DNA of 64,000 bases from Hansfordia pulvinata (lineage: Eukaryota; Ascomycota; Sordariomycetes; Xylariales): the NCBI GenBank assembly GCA_006538405.1, contig BJKQ01000007.1, positions 2,790,001 through 2,854,000 of the forward strand. The letters are read 5' to 3'. The stretch's first letter is position 1, and each line of letters starts with the position of its first letter. A program made the translations under genes and the position numbers. The notes beneath the pieces are model-generated. The model had not been told where the DNA came from. It did not search any database and saw only the letters and a list, made by a program, of their open reading frames with translations. Positions 11,029-21,526 of the stretch are shown here, piece by piece.

Positions 11029-12084
11029 ATGGGTGTCTACGCTGCCGCACATGCCGATCCTCAGGGCGCCGCAGACGCTCGTCCAACTGCGCTCAAGATT
11101 GTGCAAGATGAGGCTGTGGAGGGCAAGCTGACTGGCAAGGTCATCGTCATCACTGGTGCGACGTCGGGAATTGTGCGTACACCATTTCGTACCCGACTGG
11201 GCTTCTTGCTAACCCACACAGGGCTTCGAGACCGCACGCGCTCTGTCGGCCACGGGTGCGACCTTGTTCTTGACCGCGCGGGACTTGGACAAGGCCAAAG
11301 CGGTGCTCAAGGATGTTCTGGAGCCCGGCCGAGTGTCCCTGGTCCCCATGGACAACAACTCGTTCAGGAGCATCCACGCAGCAGCCGAATGTGTTCTTGC
11401 CGAGTCCGGTAACAAGGTCAACATTCTCATCTGCAATGCCGGAGTCATGGGTGTTCCCACCAAGCAGCTTACCGAGGACGGCCACGAGGTCCACTGGCAG
11501 ACCAACTACCTGAGCCACCTACTGCTCTTCCAGCTCCTGAAGCCAGCTCTACTGTCCAGCGTCACGACAGACTTCCACTCCCGCGTCGTCGTTGTCTCCT
11601 CGTCCGCCATGCGCTCCACCACCCTCCCGCCAGCGACGACTACGACTTTGAAAAGACTGAATACACCCACGAGAAGGCTTACGCCGCTTCCAAGCTCGCC
11701 GAAGTCTACCTTGCCAACAACATCGACCGCCGCTACGGAGCCAAGGGCCTCCACTCGACGAGTCTTCACCCGGGGGCCGTCAACAGCGATATCTCCCGCA
11801 ACCTGGGTCCCGAGTTCGTCGCGCAGATCATGTCCAACCCTTTAGTCTCCAAGATTCTCAAGTCCGCCGAGCAAGGGGCTGCCACCACGGTCATCGCGGC
11901 TATCGGGAAGGAGTGGGAGAACAAGGGAGGCAGGTACTTGGAGGATGTGGAGGAGGCCAAGCGTGGCGAGGATGATGGCCAGGTCTTCGGTGTCGGCTGG
12001 GTCAAGCAGACCTACAATCAGCAAGAAGAGGACAGACTTTGGCAAGACTCGCTGAAGGCTGTCGGTCTGCCCGACGACGCCTGA
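11029..12084 (+). CDS. Short-chain dehydrogenase/reductase (frame break at ~11630)
   Basis: Exons 11029-11172 and 11222-12084 (49-bp intron) encode about 335 residues if one base is restored. The Rossmann nucleotide-binding motif TGATSGIG is at about residues 42-49 and is split by the intron. ILICNAGV follows, then VVVVSSSA (catalytic Ser region) and AYAASKLAEVY with the catalytic YxxxK. The layout is that of retinol-dehydrogenase/WW-oxidoreductase-like fungal SDRs acting with NAD(P)H; the substrate is unknown. Oddity: between SSSAMRSTTLPP and SDDYDFEKTEY the frame drops by one base in the CTCCCGCC stretch 11624-11631, so the YxxxK half lies in another frame. Both halves are undamaged apart from this, which favours a missing C in the consensus. 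Divergent from the Zn2Cys6 regulator; convergent with the small gene at 12191. Confidence 0.85.
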
Positions 12085-12190
12085 GCAGGTCATGGGAGTG
12101 GCGGCAGGAGCCGATATACTTGGACGAGAATCGAACACGATGCTGGCATACATATCTCGCTTATGCTTTACCGAGCCAAGCGTCCATCTG

Positions 12191-12637
12191 TCACGTGCTC
12201 GATGCGGTTGCGATACGTTGCGCGATAGCAGACGGGCTCCATCCCATCCCGTCATGTCTACCCAAGGAACCATGCAGCTCCTCCCACGTAGGCTCGTGCC
12301 TGGCACCAAACACCCACTTCCGCGACAACAATCTGCTGTTCGGCTCGTCAATGACCTGCGCCGTCCCGCCATAGCAGATCTGAGCGATCGTGAAGAACAT
12401 ATTGCCCTTGACCGGGAATCGTGCCCTGTCCAAGCCCCAATGGAACTGGTCCGAGACGTCCTCCGCGATTTCTACCTTTAGCGAGCGGATGAGCTTGGTG
12501 ACGTGATACGCCGCGTAATTACGGCTATCTAGAACTGCATCTTTTGACCTTGATGGTATCTTCATCGCGAGCGCAGTGATCACCCATGTTTGCATACGTC
12601 CATTGCGTGCAATATTTACTGATGAAGGGCCTTGCAT
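12191..12637 (-). CDS. Hypothetical protein (148 aa)
   Basis: A single open frame starts with ATG at 12637-12635 and ends TGA. It encodes 148 residues with balanced composition, including KLIRSLKVEIAEDVSDQFHW and RKWVFGARHEPTWEELHG. A second in-frame Met at residue 15 (MQTWVITALAMK) could be the real start, or an exon could lie upstream. No signal peptide or membrane segment is evident and I do not recognise a family. Codon use looks coding, and it is the only sizeable frame in this stretch. It is convergent with the dehydrogenase. Confidence 0.4.
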   Translation of the reverse strand: MQGPSSVNIARNGRMQTWVITALAMKIPSRSKDAVLDSRNYAAYHVTKLIRSLKVEIAEDVSDQFHWGLDRARFPVKGNMFFTIAQICYGGTAQVIDEPNSRLLSRKWVFGARHEPTWEELHGSLGRHDGMGWSPSAIAQRIATASST

Positions 12638-13063
12638 TGATCAATTGCCGCTACCCTCCTTGCCATAACATAAGCGTCCCACCAACGCTCCAGCTCAGCA
12701 AGATGGTGAGCTCCGGATCCGTAGTCGGCGTTTGGTGAGCAGCATGGTGCCGACGCCGTCCACCTCGAACGAGCTTGAAACCTCATGTATGCGGGGCTTG
12801 TTCGTCATCGCCCTGTGGTTCTCACTCGTCCCACGGCCTGTCTGCATGGACGCGTGCTCCCTCAGCAAGGCCCAACCTTGTAGCTGCTGTTTTGTTGTTG
12901 TTCTGCGGGATGCATGTATAGTACCCAGTGAGACCTCTCCGTCGAGTCGCCATCGGCATCCGCTCGCGAGGTCACAGGCTTCCATTCATGCTCTGCTCTG
13001 CCCAACCCCGCGAATCGCCATCACATCATCCCGCCCGAGCCCCCAGACCCGTCGAACCCAACA

Positions 13064-13385
13064 ATGCCCCGTCCGCTATGGAGACGACTGGCAAGGCCGC
13101 TGCACCTCCGGCTGCTCCTGCTGTCGGTGGCCGTGGTGCTGTGGCTGTACTCGGGCCTCTTCGCCTTCTCCCTGCGGTACCTCTCCTTGCAGCTCGATCT
13201 GCAGTGCAGAAGCCCGCCGTTCAGCTCCGACCATCTGTCGTCGCCGCAGGTCCGGAGGTTCTGGCGAAGCCTGCGCGACGTCCTTTCCGACGTCGACCCG
13301 GGCATCGGCCCCGTCCCGGAGGAGGAGGAGGAGGACCACGACGGCCGCCCCCGCACGAGGAAAAGTGGCGGCTTGGAGCAGGACC

Positions 13386-13426
<41 letters not shown>

Positions 13427-14686
13427 CCCTACAACCTCGACTCGAACGACATGGCCCGCCTCCGGCAGTCCCATCTCGCCATGAGGAAGGCCGCGCGGGA
13501 CCTTGGCCCCTCTCTGCCTTTCGCGCCCCACCGGAGGGGCATCGTCACCGTCTCCCGGAGAAGGATGCCGCGGTCATCGTCGCGTGGCTCCGCACCCTCC
13601 GGCGGGTCGGCGGCACCCGCCTGCCGGTCACGGTCATGCTCGAGTCGTGGGCCGAGTACACGTCGCCCGAGTGCGAAGCCGTGCTGCCGTCGCTGGGGGC
13701 CGAGTGCGTCGTGCTGTCGGACCTGCTGGACACGGCGCCGCCGTCGGTGCCCGTGCAGGGCGGCCACCAGCTCGCCGCCCTGTCGCTCCTCTTCTCGCCC
13801 TTCCAGCAGGTCCTGTTCATGGACCTCGACGTCTTCCCGGTCGGCGGGAGCCCGAGCCCCGACACGCTCTTCATCCAGGAGCCCTTCCTGACCGCCGGCC
13901 TGGTCACCTGGCCCCGCCCCCGCCAGCGCCGCCGCAAGGCCAAGCAAAAGATCGCGGGCCGCCGCCTGTTCTACTCAGTCGCCGGGCTGAGGCGGCGGGC
14001 CGGGGCCCAGACCCGCGACCCCGGCCCGGCAGACCCGCACGTGCTCCTGCTGGACAAGGCCAGGCACGCCCCGACCCTGCTCCTCGCCGCGTACTACTCC
14101 GTCTTCGGCCCCGCCTGCTACTTCCGCTGCTGGATCCCGTGTACTCGTCGTACTCCGGGTCGGGGCCGTCGCTGTCCGCCACCGCCGCGGAGGAGGAGGG
14201 CATCAACACCCTGGGCGCCGCCGCCCTCGCGCTGTCGGCCCCCGTGTACCAGGTCGAGAGCCCCGCGTCCAGACTCAGGCGCGCCCTGGGGGACGGCGGC
14301 GGCGCCTGGCAGGCCGCCGGCGTCGTCGTGCAGGCCGATCCCCTGTGGGACCTCGAGGCGCGCCAGCAGCCCTTTGGCCCCGGCCTGCCTCCCGGGTCCC
14401 TCAGCGCGACGGCGACCACCACCACCACCCCCGGCCGCTCTTTTTCCAGAGCCTGGTCAGGCTGGACCCCCGGGGCCTCGCCGAGACCTCGGCCGCGCTG
14501 CTGATGCTGCTGGCCAACTCGACCGGCGGCTCGTGGCGCGGGCTCTGGCGCGAGGAGATGGCCCGCAAGGGCCTGACGGCCGACGTGGAGGGGTTCTTCT
14601 GGCAGCAGCTCGCCGGCACGGACTGCTCCGTGTCCGGGAGGGAGGATTGCTATAGGCTTGCTGAGCTGGCTCGGGTGCTGGCTTAA
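13064..14686 (+). CDS. GT71-like alpha-1,3-mannosyltransferase (MNN1 family), three frame breaks
   Basis: Intronless. With three one-base restorations the region reads as one 541-residue type II Golgi glycosyltransferase. It has a short basic cytosolic end, a membrane anchor at about residues 14-35 (LLLLSVAVVLWLYSGLFAF), an acidic stem with a run of 11 Asp, then the catalytic part. That part contains RRGIVTVS, IVAWLRTLRRVG, CEAVLPSLGAECVVLSD, FSPFQQVLFMDLDVFPVG with the DxD metal-binding motif, PFLTAGLVTWP, VLLLDKARHAPTLLLAAYYS and a C-terminal FFWQQLAGTDCSV. This order is typical of MNN1-type mannosyltransferases that extend N- or O-glycans from GDP-mannose. Frame losses lie at 13553-13558, 14124-14126 and 14428-14432, each in or beside a C/G run. 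No splice sites could replace them. Three independent deletions in an otherwise perfect protein point to consensus errors. Confidence 0.85.
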
Positions 14687-17080
14687 AGATTCGGCACTTG
14701 GGACTTGCTCGTGGCGGGTTTCGCTGGACTTTCTCACGTCCAGTCAGTGTTGAGTCCGAAGGTTCCCTCCCCCCCCTCAAACAATCGCGCTGCGTTTCCC
14801 CACGGCGTATAAGCCCAATGTCACCCGTAGTGAAGCCAGGCTGGTAGCTAGAATGCATAATGTCAGTTGTCTGTGGGGCATGACCCTACAGACTATGCTC
14901 TGGTATGTTTTCTCGAGTTCCTGGTGTACAGTCGGGGCCGTGTCGTGTCCGGCCCCTGCCGCTCCAGAGTCGCCGATCCGCGTAGAGCCGAAGGCCAGGT
15001 GCTTTATGGTCAACAGGGGTGTTGGGGGGCTTATCACAATGCTTTTATTCACTGTTGGTCGGGAATCCGGTGTGCTCGAGCGCCACAAGAGACAGTATTA
15101 GACACTCGACTTCCGTCTCACCATCCACTACACTGGGAATTCCCGATATACGTGCACAGGAGGTCGAGCCCCTGCAGCTTTCACCGTTCAGCGTCTCGAA
15201 CGTACTCATCATCTCTTGCCGACAGCTCCTCTGAAGCTGACGCCAGCCCAGCCCGTGAGACGCCAGAGCCGCCCGAGTCACACCAAAAAGCATCCAGACG
15301 CCCAGTAGTCAGTCCAATAGCCCTCTCCCGCAACCTCGCGCTGTCAGATACTACCCAAAAGGCCGCGAGGGGAGCCCCCATTGCAACCCTACGGGCCAGG
15401 CCAGTATTGGCCGCGCCTGCGAGAGTCTGACAGTCGGAAAGAGAGGCTGCTCACTCACAGCGCTCCCTGGGGAGGGCCAAGGAGTGTGCGGCTGCTGCTC
15501 CGCGGCCCACCAGCACACAGCTACGAGTATGGCGGAAGCGCTCCAGTTGGGCGCCAGGATCTAACGTGCCGCCGCAGTTGATGCCTCGTCGCACGCACGC
15601 GTCGGCGCTCGGGAGTCGTGCCGTGCCGTCTAGATCCCCCCCCCCCCCCCCCCTTTCCGGACATGATTCCTTCTCTCTCGTGCACTGCTCTCAACCCAGA
15701 ACGGGCTCGTTCCCCGGTGGCCCCGTCGCGTCTGCGTACGCGGCACCCACGAAACTGCTGCGGATCCCCGGGCCAGAGGGGGTCGTGCTTACATCCGACC
15801 CGGTGTGGGGTGAAAGTGAAGGGACCTCGCTTTCCCTGGCAACGACGCCCCGCAAGCACAATGCTCGGGAAGGCCTGCGGGGCCCATACATCCATCCTTC
15901 CCTAACCTCCGGCCCGGGCCTGATTCGCTCGACTCGAGAAAGCGTCTGTCTGGGAGGACGAGCCCATGTGGCAAGGTAGCGTTCGGGGGACGGGGGGCCA
16001 GTGCGGCTCTGTGAACCCCGGGAAGCAAAACCCAGGGATGATGATGATGATTGGAAGACTTTGCCCCCGTCGACGGGGGTCCGTGGAGCGTGGAGATGAG
16101 ATGGGGGCTGTGGCACTGCTTTGCTGACGGCCGAGGAATGGGGTCAGGAAGAATTGTACATACATATAGACCTGGGCTCCGGGAGGTCGAGGAGCGGGCA
16201 GATGGGGAGAGGGGGGAAAGAGGCGAGACCAGTGAACAATTCCTGTCTTGAAGTCCGGCACACAAAGACGGAGTTCTTTCCACTTCTTAAAACCGGCTGC
16301 CTTAGTCCCCGGCTTTGACTCGAGAGGCTTCCCATCACCACGACTGAGCCAACGCCCTGTCTCGCAACTTCTGCTCCCTTTTTTTTTTTTTTTCACCGTG
16401 AGAGCCAGCCCGGCTTCTTTTCATCTTGTCCCGTCTCAACCAACGGGTCCTCCCCCCTCGAGGTGCCTCGTGTCTTCGCTGCCTCCTTGGCCTTTTGGAC
16501 CGGAGCCCCGCGCGGCACTGCCGGGCCAGCGCAGTGTTCGAGTTGTAGTTTTTTTTCAGCGCGCCCGGGCCTCGCAACACATTCCCTCTCGGGGACGGCG
16601 GGCAGCGGCATTGCTTGCGTCGTGTCACAACAGCTGGACCACTCGTCGACGCGGAACGGCCGCAGTGCGCCTGGTCCAGCTTATATCTCGCAGTCTACTA
16701 TAGCCTCAGCAGAACTCGCATCTTGCCCCTTTTTGGTTTTTTTTTCTTTTTCTTTTTCTCACTTCATCCCTCTCACCGCCCTCCCGCCGAAGCGCACCCT
16801 TGCGTCGACGACAACGGCCGAGGAGACATTCGACACGCCAACAACATCATTATCATCATCGTCATCACCCGCGCGGGCGCGCGGGCGCGCAAAAGCACAG
16901 GAAAAAGGGGGGGTAACGCAAACGAAACCACCACGTCGCCCCCCGCGGGCTCCCGTTACACAAATCCGCCGACAGACGGCACCATCCCGAGGCCCTCACC
17001 CCCTCCGCGCCCACCCTCATCCCTGCACGTGTCTCTGCCTGTCTGTCTTTTTGTGCAGCCCTCTACGTTCTACCTCTCTC
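14687..17080. other. Gene-free stretch before the Cys-rich array
   Basis: 2.4 kb with only unrecognisable overlapping open frames. It contains homopolymers (18 C at 15636-15653, 15 T at 16379-16393). From about 16600 it is pyrimidine-rich and then purine-rich sequence that looks like promoter and long 5' leader of the gene at 17300. Confidence 0.45.
15636..15653. repeat. Poly-C run (18)
   Basis: Eighteen consecutive C in non-coding sequence; similar long C/G runs occur at 23531, 23894, 29242 and 46063. Confidence 0.95.
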
Positions 17081-17255
17081 AAAAGACAACAGCAGGGTTC
17101 GAAGACAGCAGAGACCAAGGACAAGAACAGGGCTCGAAGACAGCAGAGACTAAAGACAAGAACAGGGCTCGAAGACAGCAGAGACAAAAGACAAGAGCAG
17201 GGCTCGAAGACAGCAGAGACTAAAGACAAGAGCAGGGCTCGAAGACAGCAGAGAG
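17081..17255 (+). repeat. 35-bp minisatellite, five copies
   Basis: Five head-to-tail copies of a 35-bp unit (core GGCTCGAAGACAGCAGAGAC) with a few substitutions. The GAAGACAGCAG element starts at 17101, 17136, 17171, 17206 and 17241, exactly 35 bp apart. There are no spacers between copies, so it is a tandem repeat and not CRISPR-like. It lies 45 bp upstream of the Cys-rich gene ATG, probably inside its 5' leader. Confidence 0.95.
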
Positions 17256-17299
17256 AGGAGAGAGAGAGAAGGGGGGTGAGGAAAGGAAAGGAAAACACA

Positions 17300-18181
17300 A
17301 TGTGCACCTTCTCGTACATCCACCACCACCACCTGCGCAGCTGCTGGCGGGACGTGGAGCACAGCATGCGCTTCGCGTACTGCGAGCGCGCGACCGTGGT
17401 CCCCGGCAGCGTCGTCACGTACGCGCTGGGCGGCCGCCGCCGCCACGCCGCCGACTACTACCCGTGCGACACCCTGCGGCACGTGCAGATCTTCAACAGG
17501 AAGACTACCACCACTGCCACCGATGTCGACAACACCACCACTGATACTAATGACATCAACGACAGCAGCAGCCTACCCAACGACCACCAAGGCCACGACC
17601 ACGGCTACGACTACGGCTACGGCTTCTGGGCGGCGCCGCCGCTGCTCCCCGCCCCGCCGGCGTCGGTGGTGGCCCGCCCGGACCTCTGCCCGTGGGGCGA
17701 GTGCGGCGTGTCGCCCGACTGCGTGTCGGGCTCGTGCCGCCTCGCGGACCTCGGCGGGCGCTGGCGGTGCTGCCGTTGCGGGGCCGGCGGCAACACGCTG
17801 CGGTGCTGCGCCGCGCGAGACCCGGCCTACGTGGACGGGCTGTGCTGGCACGCCGTCTGCCCCCGGTGTCGCGCCGACTACGACGACTGCACCTACGACG
17901 ATGACGACAGCTACAGCTACAGCTGGCGCGTCGGGGGCGAAGCTGGAGCCGGCGCTGGCTCTGGCGCTGGGGCTAGGGCGGCGGCGGCGGCAACTGTCAG
18001 GCTTGCTGGGTTTGACTGGGGCGGCTCTGCTCGAGACGCCTTCTCCTCCGCCGGCGAGGTGATGGGCGACGGGCAGCAAGGTCTCTGGAACGGGGGCCAG
18101 GGCCGCCAGAGTCAGGACCAGGGCCAGGGTCAGGAAGAGGGTCAGGAAGAGGGTCAGGAAAAGGGTCAGGAAGAGGGTTAG
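17300..18181 (+). CDS. Met-Cys cysteine-rich protein, paralogue A (293 aa)
   Basis: Single exon starting MCTFSYIHHHHLRSC. Shared family frame with the genes at 20253 and 24698: a Met-Cys start, an early Cys/His group, Tyr-Cys near residue 27, a Pro-Cys or Tyr-Pro-Cys, then a C-terminal knuckle: LCPWGEC, GGRWRCCRCG and LCWHAVCPRC. The spacing of Cys pairs with C-x-H-x2-C-x2-C at the end suggests two structural zinc sites; that function is inference. Between the halves is a Thr/Asn/Asp/Gly-rich linker. After the knuckle come an Ala/Gly region and a tail of Gln-Glu-Glu-Gly repeats encoded by a 12-bp satellite. The frame is open upstream to 16463, but the paralogues start at MC. Intracellular, since no signal peptide is seen. 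The biological role is unknown. Confidence 0.7.
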   Translation: MCTFSYIHHHHLRSCWRDVEHSMRFAYCERATVVPGSVVTYALGGRRRHAADYYPCDTLRHVQIFNRKTTTTATDVDNTTTDTNDINDSSSLPNDHQGHDHGYDYGYGFWAAPPLLPAPPASVVARPDLCPWGECGVSPDCVSGSCRLADLGGRWRCCRCGAGGNTLRCCAARDPAYVDGLCWHAVCPRCRADYDDCTYDDDDSYSYSWRVGGEAGAGAGSGAGARAAAAATVRLAGFDWGGSARDAFSSAGEVMGDGQQGLWNGGQGRQSQDQGQGQEEGQEEGQEKGQEEG

Positions 18182-18187
18182 AAAGAG
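18128..18187 (+). repeat. 12-bp repeat that encodes the tail and supplies the stop codon
   Basis: Five units of GGTCAGGAAGAG run through the 3' end of the Cys-rich gene, giving a GQEE-type peptide repeat. In the fifth unit CAG is TAG, and that is the gene's stop (18179-18181). The frame stays open for about 30 further codons after it. Confidence 0.9.
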
Positions 18188-20252
18188 GGTCAGGCGACGG
18201 CTGTGGCTGCGATTGGGGAGGAGGGGTGTGAGGATCGAGGCGCTCTCGCAGCCATGGCACTGAACAAGAGAAAGATGAAAGGGGGGTAGCGGGGCAAAAA
18301 GGGGGGGAAGGGAGGGTGAGATCGGATGCCTCCTGGCGATCCGATCCGCCCCCCCTCCATCTGTCCATCTTCCTCACCCATCGCTTCGCGTTACACAAAG
18401 CCAGTCCGTGTGCAGGGTCAGAATCGAGCGCATGGAAGGGTCAGGTCGATCGAGGCCCAAGCACGGCATTTGGTTCAGGACGGGAAAACAAACAGTCGAG
18501 CAGCCAGCGTGCGGCGGGGCGAACTTTTCATACCACACTTGGCCTACCCCATAATACACAAGCACGCACACACGCCATCTTTTCTCGGTCATCCCCGGCC
18601 CGACTCAAATTGCTGGGTCTTAGCAAGCCCATCCATGTGCGCGCTTCGCCAGATGATCTGGATTTACGTAGGGGAGGGCAAATCAGGGTAGAGTGGGCGC
18701 ACCATGGAACAGAGGCCCGGCCTGGACTCCATTGCGATTGGGTGTTTTGTGTGACGGGGGGGAGGCGCCCAGTCCGATTCCCGTCTGAGTCCCGTCCGTA
18801 CAAGGAAGCAAATGGCCTGTTGGCAAACATGATTGCCGCGCAAGGACGTATCCTTCACCTCACCGCCCCCCTGTCTCCCGGCTTCCGCGGCCGTCCTTGC
18901 ATCATCTGTCGCGTCTCGCCTTGCTCTCGTGACTCGAGTCGATCTGGAGACAGGATTGCGAGCCACAAGCGCCGGCACCCGGGCCGGGGTCGTCGATCGG
19001 ATGAGAGTGGACGGGACAGGAAGAGAATCGGCCCCGTCGCGCTTCGAGATTCTGCCACCCTTACCGTACAGCCTTATCGGCATCTAGCTGGGTTCTGAGC
19101 CAGGCTAGGCGGCTGTGGGCTGCGAGTGGTTCCCGGCGGGCGATTGCATAGATGCCCGACAGGGATGGGGGGGATCTGGTGCGTTTGTGCGGGGGGGAGA
19201 GAAGTGTTTGCCGTCGACCGCCATCGGATGGAGGGCGCAATCTTGACGCGGGGCTCTGAGCTGCTGTCTGCGCGGCTCACCTGAGCTGAGGAAAAGGGGG
19301 GAGGGCGTGAGGCGCGCGCTAGGTACGGCCGTTGGCTTTATTTCTGTCTCTTCTTTCCTTGCCGACGAAACACGACAACGACGGCGATGATCTCAATGAT
19401 GGGTGACGGGAGGGTAGCGGTCAAGAGCCCGGGCTTGCGGGTTTGCCACCCCTTGTGCGCGCCAGACTGCGATTTCGCGAGGATGGACCCTGCCTGGGGG
19501 CCAAGAGACTCTTTCTCCAGTCAGACACGACGGACACAGGCAGCAGAAAAATCGTCACCGCCTTGATCCGCTCGAGATCTGCTCGGAGGGGTGAAGGATA
19601 CGAGATCCGCGGGCGATGGCAGAGCCGACCCGCCGATGGGACTCGAACGCCAGCAAGGGCATCGCGGCCACGCGGTACGTGCGGGATGGGAGCACATCAG
19701 ATCAGCGGGTGTCTGAGGAAGCACGGGGGCGTGCCATGGCGGATCGCGCGAGGCTGCTTGTTTTGTTTCCCGCGTCGATTCCGCGGGTCTGTCGCGGGCG
19801 GCAGAGGGCGCCTGGCTTTCCCTCGCCGCTACTCGAAAACTCGGGCTTGCCGACACGGCGGACGGCGTCACCGCCTTGACCGCTTCAAGAGGGAGCCGGC
19901 GAGGCGGCGGCGGCGAGTATATATCTTGGCCGGCTTCCTCTGTGCAGTTGTCGAGCAAGATCACAGCCTTGTTGTGTGTCTGTGCAGTGGTCAGAAGAGA
20001 CGTGACCAGCCAGCTTCCTCATTGATCGTGGCCGATTTCCTTTACCCTCCGAGGACACCAACAACATCGAGACGGATAAAATCAATTCGTCTGCTTCACT
20101 GCCTTTCGGAGGACGACACGTACCTTTCGATTTCACCAAGAATTGCTCGGCCGCTAGCCATCCTCTTTAATAGCACCATTTCGGAGATCCGGCGTCGTCC
20201 TCTCATCTGCTCTCCCCCGCCTCAACCCACCGACAAAACCAAGCAGCACATA
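18188..20252. other. Gene-free stretch between Cys-rich paralogues A and B
   Basis: 2.1 kb with no recognisable gene. Several open frames of 60-260 codons overlap one another on both strands and carry no motif. The last 300 bases upstream of 20253 are probably promoter and leader of paralogue B. Confidence 0.45.
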
Positions 20253-20627
20253 ATGTGCACGACGACAAACTACACCCTCGTGTGCATGCACGTGGTGACG
20301 GGGACGTTGTACTGCGACAAGGCCAAGACGAGCAGCAAAGGGCCGCACCGGAAAAAGCCGTGCTCGCGGCTGCGGACGACGTCGGTGCCCTGGCCGCCGC
20401 CGCCCGAGACGGGCCTGTCGACGGCGTGCCCGCTGCCCGACTGCCCGTTCGAGGCGTGCGGGGGCCAGTGGAACTGCTGCTACTGCGGCAAGGCGTGGAA
20501 CGACACCGGCGTGTGCGCCGCCGTGCACATCTCGGACGGCATCCTGTACCCCTGCGGCCACGTGTGCTGCGCCAACTGCGGGCCCGCGGAGCCCCTCGAG
20601 GGCGTGCCTGATATGCCGTGGGGGTAA
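20253..20627 (+). CDS. Met-Cys cysteine-rich protein, paralogue B (124 aa)
   Basis: Single exon, the shortest and cleanest member of the family. It starts MCTTTNYTLVCMHVVTG, then LYCDKAK, a basic stretch ending KKPCSR, and a Pro-rich linker. The zinc-knuckle-like half follows: ACPLPDCPFEACGGQWNCC with YCGKAW, GVCAAVH and LYPCGHVCCANC. Thirteen-plus Cys in 124 residues, in pairs, and a terminal C-G-H-x-C-C-x2-C imply metal binding; the function is unknown. No signal peptide. The frame is open upstream to 19443 but only the MC start agrees with the paralogues. The stop TAA lies inside an 11-bp tandem repeat that continues into the 3' flank. Confidence 0.75.
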   Translation: MCTTTNYTLVCMHVVTGTLYCDKAKTSSKGPHRKKPCSRLRTTSVPWPPPPETGLSTACPLPDCPFEACGGQWNCCYCGKAWNDTGVCAAVHISDGILYPCGHVCCANCGPAEPLEGVPDMPWG

Positions 20628-20698
20628 TGCTTGGGCGATGTTTGGGTAATGTTTAGGTGATGTTCGGGTGATGTTTGGGTGATGCCTGGGTGATGAGC
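20622..20698 (+). repeat. 11-bp tandem repeat, seven copies
   Basis: Seven units related to GGGTGATGTTT, exactly 11 bp apart, start 6 bp before the end of paralogue B and run into its 3' flank. The stop codon of B is in the first unit. Confidence 0.9.
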
Positions 20699-20728
20699 TA
20701 GGAATGGAGAATAGTGAAGGGTGTGTGC

Positions 20729-20768
<40 letters not shown>

Positions 20769-21447
20769 GAGGGTTGGCTGCCGAGGAGAGGGAAAGTGGA
20801 CCGGAAGTAGAAGCGGAAGGAACAAGATAACACAAGCGGAAGGAGCGAGGCAACAGAAGCGGGGCGGGGAACGGAGCGGGGCGGGGGCACGGAATGGTCG
20901 GAGCTTCGGGGCGGGGCCGGGGCTGTAGCGGCGGCGATCGCGGCGGCGGCAGCGGCGTGAGGGAAAGCCGGCTGACCTCCACCATTCGGGAGCGGAATAC
21001 ATTAGGTACGCCATCATTGCGTGGTACTTCTTACATGTACCTCAGGCAACGTTTCAACAATCTCTAATACCATCTCGTCAGGCACCCGTGTCGTGTCTGC
21101 CCGACTATGCAAACTTGACGCATCCATCTCGTGAGGAGATCAGCCCTCTCTCCATCCCTCCTCCGCGGCGCAGCCAAACACGCGATTGGCGGGCCTTCGC
21201 GTCCGCCGGCTGGAGTACGGGTACCCATTCGATGTGCCCTCCACTGGCCCATGCCCCATCCACGGCGGCAGCCGATCCAGTTCGGTAGCGGAGATCCCCG
21301 GGGCGCGCGCGCGCGCGCAGTGACCTCACGATGACTGCAGAGGGGTTGCAAAGGGGGCACCCACGCATGCGAGTCGAGGTTCGGCCGAGCGTCAGTCAGT
21401 CAGTCAGTCCCCGCTCCTCTCCCATCGCAAGAGGGAGCTGTCCGTCT

Positions 21448-21450
<3 letters not shown>

Positions 21451-21522
<72 letters not shown>
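21451..21522 (+). repeat. GTCTGC hexanucleotide array, 12 perfect copies
   Basis: Twelve uninterrupted GTCTGC units followed by one GTCTAC. Being a multiple of three it keeps all frames open, giving Cys-Val, Arg-Leu or Ala-Asp dipeptide frames on the two strands. None has family support, so it is treated as non-coding. Confidence 0.97.

Positions 21523-21526
<4 letters not shown>

Noticed and set aside
11590..11640. An intron to explain the frame change in the dehydrogenase
   Set aside because: Any GT...AG pair here would remove the conserved catalytic Ser region and be too short; one missing base fits better.
13550..14435. Introns to explain the three frame changes in the GT71 gene
   Set aside because: Family motifs are contiguous on both sides of each break to within one codon, leaving no room for an intron.
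17081..17255. CRISPR-like array
   Set aside because: The 35-bp units are directly adjacent with no unique spacers, and the genome is fungal.
16463..17299. Upstream extension of Cys-rich protein A to a much earlier start
   Set aside because: The added 279 residues are low-complexity, include translation of the 35-bp minisatellite, and the paralogues begin at Met-Cys.
19443..20252. Upstream extension of Cys-rich protein B
   Set aside because: No similarity to the paralogues or any domain; the Met-Cys start at 20253 fits the family.
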